A stretch of 64,000 bases of DNA from Echinometra lucunter (lineage: Eukaryota; Echinodermata; Echinoidea; Camarodonta; Echinometridae), in NCBI GenBank assembly GCA_029962745.1, contig CM057152.1:28549361-28613360 (forward strand), read 5' to 3'. The position numbers and the translations under genes were made by a program. Below the pieces are notes generated by a model that had not been told where the DNA came from, did not search any database, and saw only the letters and a program-made list of their open reading frames with translations. The number at the start of each line of letters is the position of its first letter. The stretch's first letter is position 1. Below are positions 60,001 to 64,000 of the stretch, in pieces.

Positions 60001-61877
60001 TATTGGTATGCAATGGTATAATTCATAGAATGTGAGGAAAACAAACCTCTTTTCACTAAAACATATGAATGTAGAACTGGTTGGTTCAATAACTTACCCT
60101 GCCATGAAACCAGTCTTCACAAACCACACACTGAATCATCTCATCCTCGATCTGGATTTTAATACAAAATAATACTGATTAATCAAGTTGTTTAAACAAC
60201 TGATAAAAGGACCAAACATAAAATAATTTTCAGTTAAAATCTTATAGTAAACTGACAATTAGCTTGCAAACTACTTTGCTTACTTGAACATGGTAATATC
60301 TTCCAATACAATATAGTAAAATAATTCTAAGTATCTAAATCAAATTGACTGAAAGATATGATTACAATAAGGGGAAAAACAAACATTCAAATAATAATTA
60401 ATGAAAAAAAAAAAAAAACCTCGTACAAAACATCAGTGCTATGAAAGATCACTGATTATAAATATGTGGTATGGTTCTAATGCATCATAGTTGGATACAA
60501 ATTCTATTATTCAGGCACTTGTGATATTTTTTTGGTTGTTAAAAGTATATCTCTGAAATCTTTTCCTCTTACTAACTAATTAACTAACAAATAAATAAAC
60601 AAACAAACAAACAAACAAACAAACAAACAAACAAACAAACAAACAAACTCACTAACTAACAGAAAGGCATTACATATCACAGACAAGAAATTGAAACCTA
60701 TTTCAAGTTAAGGTTTTCTTTATATTGTGATATGACATAATATAAAATGGAAAGTGAAAAAAAAAGAAAGGGGGAGGGGGCAGAATAGCAAGAGAGAGAG
60801 AGAAACAGTGGATAAGTACAAAAAAGAGATGGTTCTTACCGAATCATCTGGATCAGGGTAGGGCCTATTGCATGTGCAGTAGGCTCCAGCGAAATTATGG
60901 TTGTATTGGTTTTCTGAGTTCACTGGCTGTTTAATCTGCAGATAACAAGAACCCATTCAAAACTTATCTATGAAATGAGTGCAATGAATAACAGACAAAT
61001 TATTTCAATATTTACTAGTCCAATCATAGCTCCTGATAAAGGAGACACAGAGAGACAGAGACAGAGACAGAGAAAGAGAGAGAGAGAGACAGACAGACAA
61101 ACTGAGACAGAAAGAGAGAGGGAATTTGAGAAAGCTGGAGAAAGAAGTAAAATACATCCTTGAGAAGAACCATGGCATCAGAAATATCAATAATTTTACT
61201 ATAATTGAGATTAACTACTTGTTAGAAAAGAAAGCAAAGCAAGTAAAAATGAAAAAAAGAAAAAGAAAAGAAAAGAACGAACATTCCTGATTATTCAGAA
61301 TTTTAAATACATACATGTACATGTAGATAACATTTGTCTTAGAATAATAACTCACTTTGATGAGCTTGCAAGTCAAGTCAGGAAACTTTGAATTCCCACA
61401 ATCACACTTAAAGTTCCTGGAAAAGAAAGAAAGAAAAAAAAAACACATGTATTATTCCACCACTTCACTTACATGTATTTTGAATTCTTTTCTCTAATCA
61501 ATATTTTAAGTTCCACTTGAGTATGAATTTTTTTTCTTCTAAGAAATGTAATAAAAATAAAATAAAATGAAAAGTAAAGAAGTACATGTAAGTAAAAGTT
61601 ATAATAGTAGAAACCCACAAAAAAATCATTTTAACTTTTCCACAGGCTCTTCAAGAGCATTCCCTCTAAACTTTTCCACTGCAGACTACTCCAAAAGCTA
61701 TCTGTACTTAGTTTAGTACCATCTTTATGCTTAAGTTGCTTACCTTTTTGTATACAACTCCACAAACTCATGGCCCTCATGGCATTCATAACTGCAAGCC
61801 AGGCAGATACCAGCCAATGAACCCTGCCTGCTTTTACATGTTAGACAAGCATACAGAGCCTGTCTGCTCACATAGCC
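54077..61877 (-). CDS. UBR7: UBR7, UBR-box and PHD-finger protein (putative E3 ubiquitin ligase), 5' exon missing
   Basis: Nine exons on the minus strand, in transcript order: 61877-61744, 61416-61356, 60935-60840, 60151-60098, 59518-59410, 58274-57520, 55960-55798, 54715-54654 and 54175-54077 (stop TAG). They encode 510 aa in consistent phase. The first two exons carry the UBR-type zinc finger (YACLTC, GICLACSYECHEGHEF, KCDCGNSKF). The next three carry the PHD finger (YCTCNRPYPDP, IQCVVCEDWFHGR, MVCQTC). The 755-nt exon is a Ser/Thr/Glu-rich linker ending WRTKLCTCPEC. The last exons encode the conserved C-terminal region (SFLTDPSDSVAAYEE, DIQEFYQSL, a basic RKRQR patch). Human UBR7 has 425 aa, and its PHD finger is reported to act on histone H2B Lys120 ubiquitination. 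The N-terminal exon (about 50 aa in human) is not found up to 64000. The linker is longer than in human. Confidence 0.93.
54750..55234 (-). mobile_element. Helentron-like nonautonomous element, copy 3
   Basis: Inverse orientation: ctagatgaatcctcgac at the left is the 3' end, and ccaccg-like sequence ending in gcataaaa at the right is the 5' end. The 3' stem-loop is decayed here. About two internal units remain. It lies in a UBR7 intron, in the same orientation as UBR7 transcription. Confidence 0.65.
56518..57455 (+). mobile_element. LINE 3' end (ORF2 C-terminus and tail)
   Basis: Encodes a tandemly duplicated segment (TFSVAGEPKCRTAFYQKS...FNWNQ twice, 84-bp unit) ending QLPDHVRLSKSFHSFRYL, the typical W-N-x-L-P-D-x-x-R C-terminus of L2/jockey/Rex-like ORF2. 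A noncoding tail follows, ending near 57455 in aaataaataaat repeats. It is antisense inside a UBR7 intron. Confidence 0.7.
60594..60648. repeat. (AAAC)n microsatellite
   Basis: About 13 units of aaac after an aaat start, in a UBR7 intron. Confidence 0.97.
61037..61143. repeat. GA-rich simple repeat
   Basis: agagac and gagaga tracts with purine bias in a UBR7 intron. A similar short (GA)n lies at 54187-54211. Confidence 0.85.
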
Positions 61878-62800
61878 CTGAAAATTAAAGAGAGAAAAAA
61901 CGAAAGTGAAAATCAAGCCCACTTTCTTCTAAAAATGAAACAGAGAGTCAGAGAGTGAATAGGAATAAAAGAATTTTGTTTAAGTGGTATTAAATGCTTT
62001 CTCAATGTGAGACATGATGTAGACCTGTTATTCATGTAATGAACAGCATGTGCATCATTCCTGGTGACTGAAACAAGAAATATCACTGAAGGTGATTAAT
62101 ATCCCCGCCCCAATGTATGTGGCAAATTTCCAGAGCATTGCTCTAAAAATGAGGAAGTACTTCTATTAATATTTCCCGATTTATTATAATATGCCGTTAG
62201 CATGGTAAAGCAGTTTTCAACACATCAAAGAAATGTCTTGCACATCTTCACCACAAAAGTTCAGATGTAACAAGAGACATTGGGCTTGCAGAGAAACAAT
62301 ACAGAAGAAAAGTTCTGATATCCTTTTCCTTCTTTTCATTGATACTTTTTTTTTTCCAAAAAGCTATATCTAAAATTTGCCCAAGACAGAATTTTAATCT
62401 GACATCAGTCATTATGAATACTGTTACTATTCTAAATGTTGTTATCTCCTTCCTCATTTCTGCAAACCCGGAGAATAGGGAACCAAACGTGCGGGCTGTA
62501 TTTATTGGCATGCAAGCAAATGTAGTGCACCTGCAGTGGCAGCGAGGACTATAGGCACAAGATTTTGCGGGGAAACATTTGCGATTTTGAAAAAAGATAT
62601 TTATGGCCCAAATCACAATTATTCTCATCAAATAACCAAGAATCTGCGAGCTGAGAGGACAATGTGATATGTCAGAACATGTTTACCTGACAAAAACATA
62701 TTTAAATACCATTTTGAACTTGATTATAGCCTACTGACCTTGTCCCATACCTTGGTTTTGGCTGTCTTTGCACTGTATAAATGGCACACGCACTACTACT

Positions 62801-62934
62801 GGGCTGCATTTCATGAAACCCTCACAAGTCTAAGTGCATGGACATCCCATTGAAGCGTGTGTTAACTCTACAACACATGTTTCATTGGGATGTCCAAGAA
62901 GTTAGACTTATGACGGTTTCATGAAACCGCCCCC
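62801..62934. mobile_element. 134-bp hairpin MITE
   Basis: gggctgcatttcatgaaacc and the inverse (ggtttcatgaaaccgccccc) end a near-continuous hairpin with arms of about 60 bp (ggacatcccat / ttgggatgtcc). Confidence 0.85.
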
Positions 62935-63714
62935 TGGTTCCCTATTCTCCAGGTCTGCCCCTTTTCTTCATCTGAAGCAGTTCTTCTCCATCTTTCTTCT
63001 GTTAACTACCAATATATGATGAGTGGCCATAGCAAGACGCATCAAGAGCTTCTGGAATTTGCACGCTATGCATTCTACACTGGCATGACTGGTGAGATTG
63101 CTGATCAAAAATTACTACTCAATTTGCAATGAAGGACGTGTAGTTTGTTATCAAATGCTATCGATCACTATAGGCCTATGTGATCATGATCATATATCTG
63201 GTCACCTCGCTGCCAATGACTTATTTAGCAAATCCTTGGTCTATGGTCTGCATGTATGTTCGCTGTCGGAAACCATCGTTTCTAAATATCATGAGCGAGC
63301 AAAGAAATACACACTCTTTTTGATGGTAGAGGTAGCAAGGTCAGGTAAAAAAAATTATTAGTTTCTCATCCTAACTTTTTGAAAAAAGGAGGATGAGGGC
63401 ACTTTTTTTTTTTTGCCTTTTCCAAAACAACAGTTTTTCCCTAAAGACGACAGATATAATGTCTTTTCAGCAAGATTTCCATATGTGCCTCGCCATATGT
63501 TTTTACATGTTCATTTCAAGTCATTTTTAAGTACGGTACGATATGTAGGCTGTGTGTGTGCGAGGTTCAACGGCTGGAAACAGCGAAAAGTCAATCAAAA
63601 TTTCTTCTTTTTACTGCTTTTAAAAAAAAAAAAAAAAGCTTTTTTTGATGCGGCGGCAAAAAACGATGCGGGCGGGGACAAAAACTAATTTTTTTTACTT
63701 GGCCTATCCATTCA

Positions 63715-63995
63715 TTGTGAACACATGAAACATCTGAATTATTTATTTGGTCCCAATTCGTTTGCTTTCAAAAACATTCAACAATTTCATTTCACGAGGG
63801 AGCGCGGCGAGCAAGGAAAAATATACTGTTTGCTGGTAGAAGTAGTAACCTTTCAGTAAATTACATTGTCAACATATGAAACATCTAAATTATTTATTTG
63901 GTCACCTCACTCGCCAAATTAGATTGATTTCAAAACATTAAACAATAATGATTTAACGAGCGAGCGCAGCAAGCGAGGAAAAATATACGTTTTCT
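63715..63995. repeat. about 152-bp tandem repeat
   Basis: catgaaacatctgaattatttatttggtc recurs after about 152 bp with its downstream gcaaggaaaaatatac block. A looser relative with tggtcacctcgct and gagcgagcaaag is seen at 63200-63340, so the array may be longer and continue beyond the window. Confidence 0.75.
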
Positions 63996-64000
63996 ATAGA

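Larger units (their letters stand above)
61878..64000. other. UBR7 intron 1 or upstream region
   Basis: No exon with the acidic UBR7 N-terminus was found on the minus strand. The interval contains a hairpin MITE (62801-62934), a T-rich tract near 63400 and A/T-rich repeats with gagcgagcgcagcaagcgagg-like blocks near 63800 and 63960. Short open frames show no domains. Confidence 0.5.

Noticed and set aside
61878..64000. UBR7 first coding exon
   Set aside because: I scanned the minus strand for an acidic N-terminus ending in phase 0 at a donor and found none; it is probably beyond the window.

Overview
The window looks like nuclear DNA from a sea urchin (echinoid). It is AT-rich, gene-poor and intron-rich, packed with foldback/MITE-type DNA transposons, LINE 3' tails, tRNA-derived SINE heads and microsatellites. 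It carries split genes of clear animal type, with no operons, ribosome-binding sites or CRISPR arrays. The species is inferred from the style of the repeats and proteins. I could not run a search.

Four protein-coding loci can be reconstructed exon by exon, with exon phases that agree at every junction. (1) 667-2883 (+): the last three exons of a carbonyl-reductase-like short-chain dehydrogenase (copy A); its 5' exons lie left of the window. (2) 12911-21485 (+): a complete six-exon tandem paralogue (copy B, 278 aa), with Cys where the catalytic Ser of this family normally sits. (3) 28354-45413 (+): a complete SETD3 orthologue, the SET-domain actin-histidine N-methyltransferase, in 13 coding exons (672 or 671 aa, depending on a NAGNAG acceptor) with a long Asn/Gly-rich tail. 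(4) 61877-54077 (-): a UBR7 orthologue (UBR box plus PHD finger) in nine exons; its first exon must lie right of position 64000. SETD3 and UBR7 converge tail to tail across about 8.7 kb.

Layout: 1-2883 copy A; 2884-12910 intergenic and repeat-rich (tRNA-like element, Tigger-like MITE, candidate solo LTR, an 87-bp direct repeat bracketing a 2.25-kb G/C-tract-rich insert, then a TATA box for copy B); 12911-21485 copy B, with a Helentron-like element and a large foldback in its introns; 21486-28353 nested palindromic elements and the SETD3 5' region; 28354-45413 SETD3; 45414-54076 a second Helentron-like element, a 22-bp minisatellite and MITEs; 54077-61877 UBR7; 61878-64000 UBR7 intron 1 or upstream DNA with a hairpin MITE and about 152-bp repeats.

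The most unusual observations concern mobile or duplicated DNA touching splice signals. A 385-bp element with a perfect 9-bp target duplication sits at the exon 4 donor of SETD3. A 522-bp TIR element ends 28 bp before the exon 12 acceptor. Decoy copies of the exon 8 end and its donor lie in intron 8. An inverted pair of one MITE family flanks catalytic exons 10-11. A Helentron-like family carries direct-repeat nuclear-receptor half-sites. Two arrays of short motifs reverse orientation at their midpoint. No wholly new protein system is visible; the novelty is in genome architecture.
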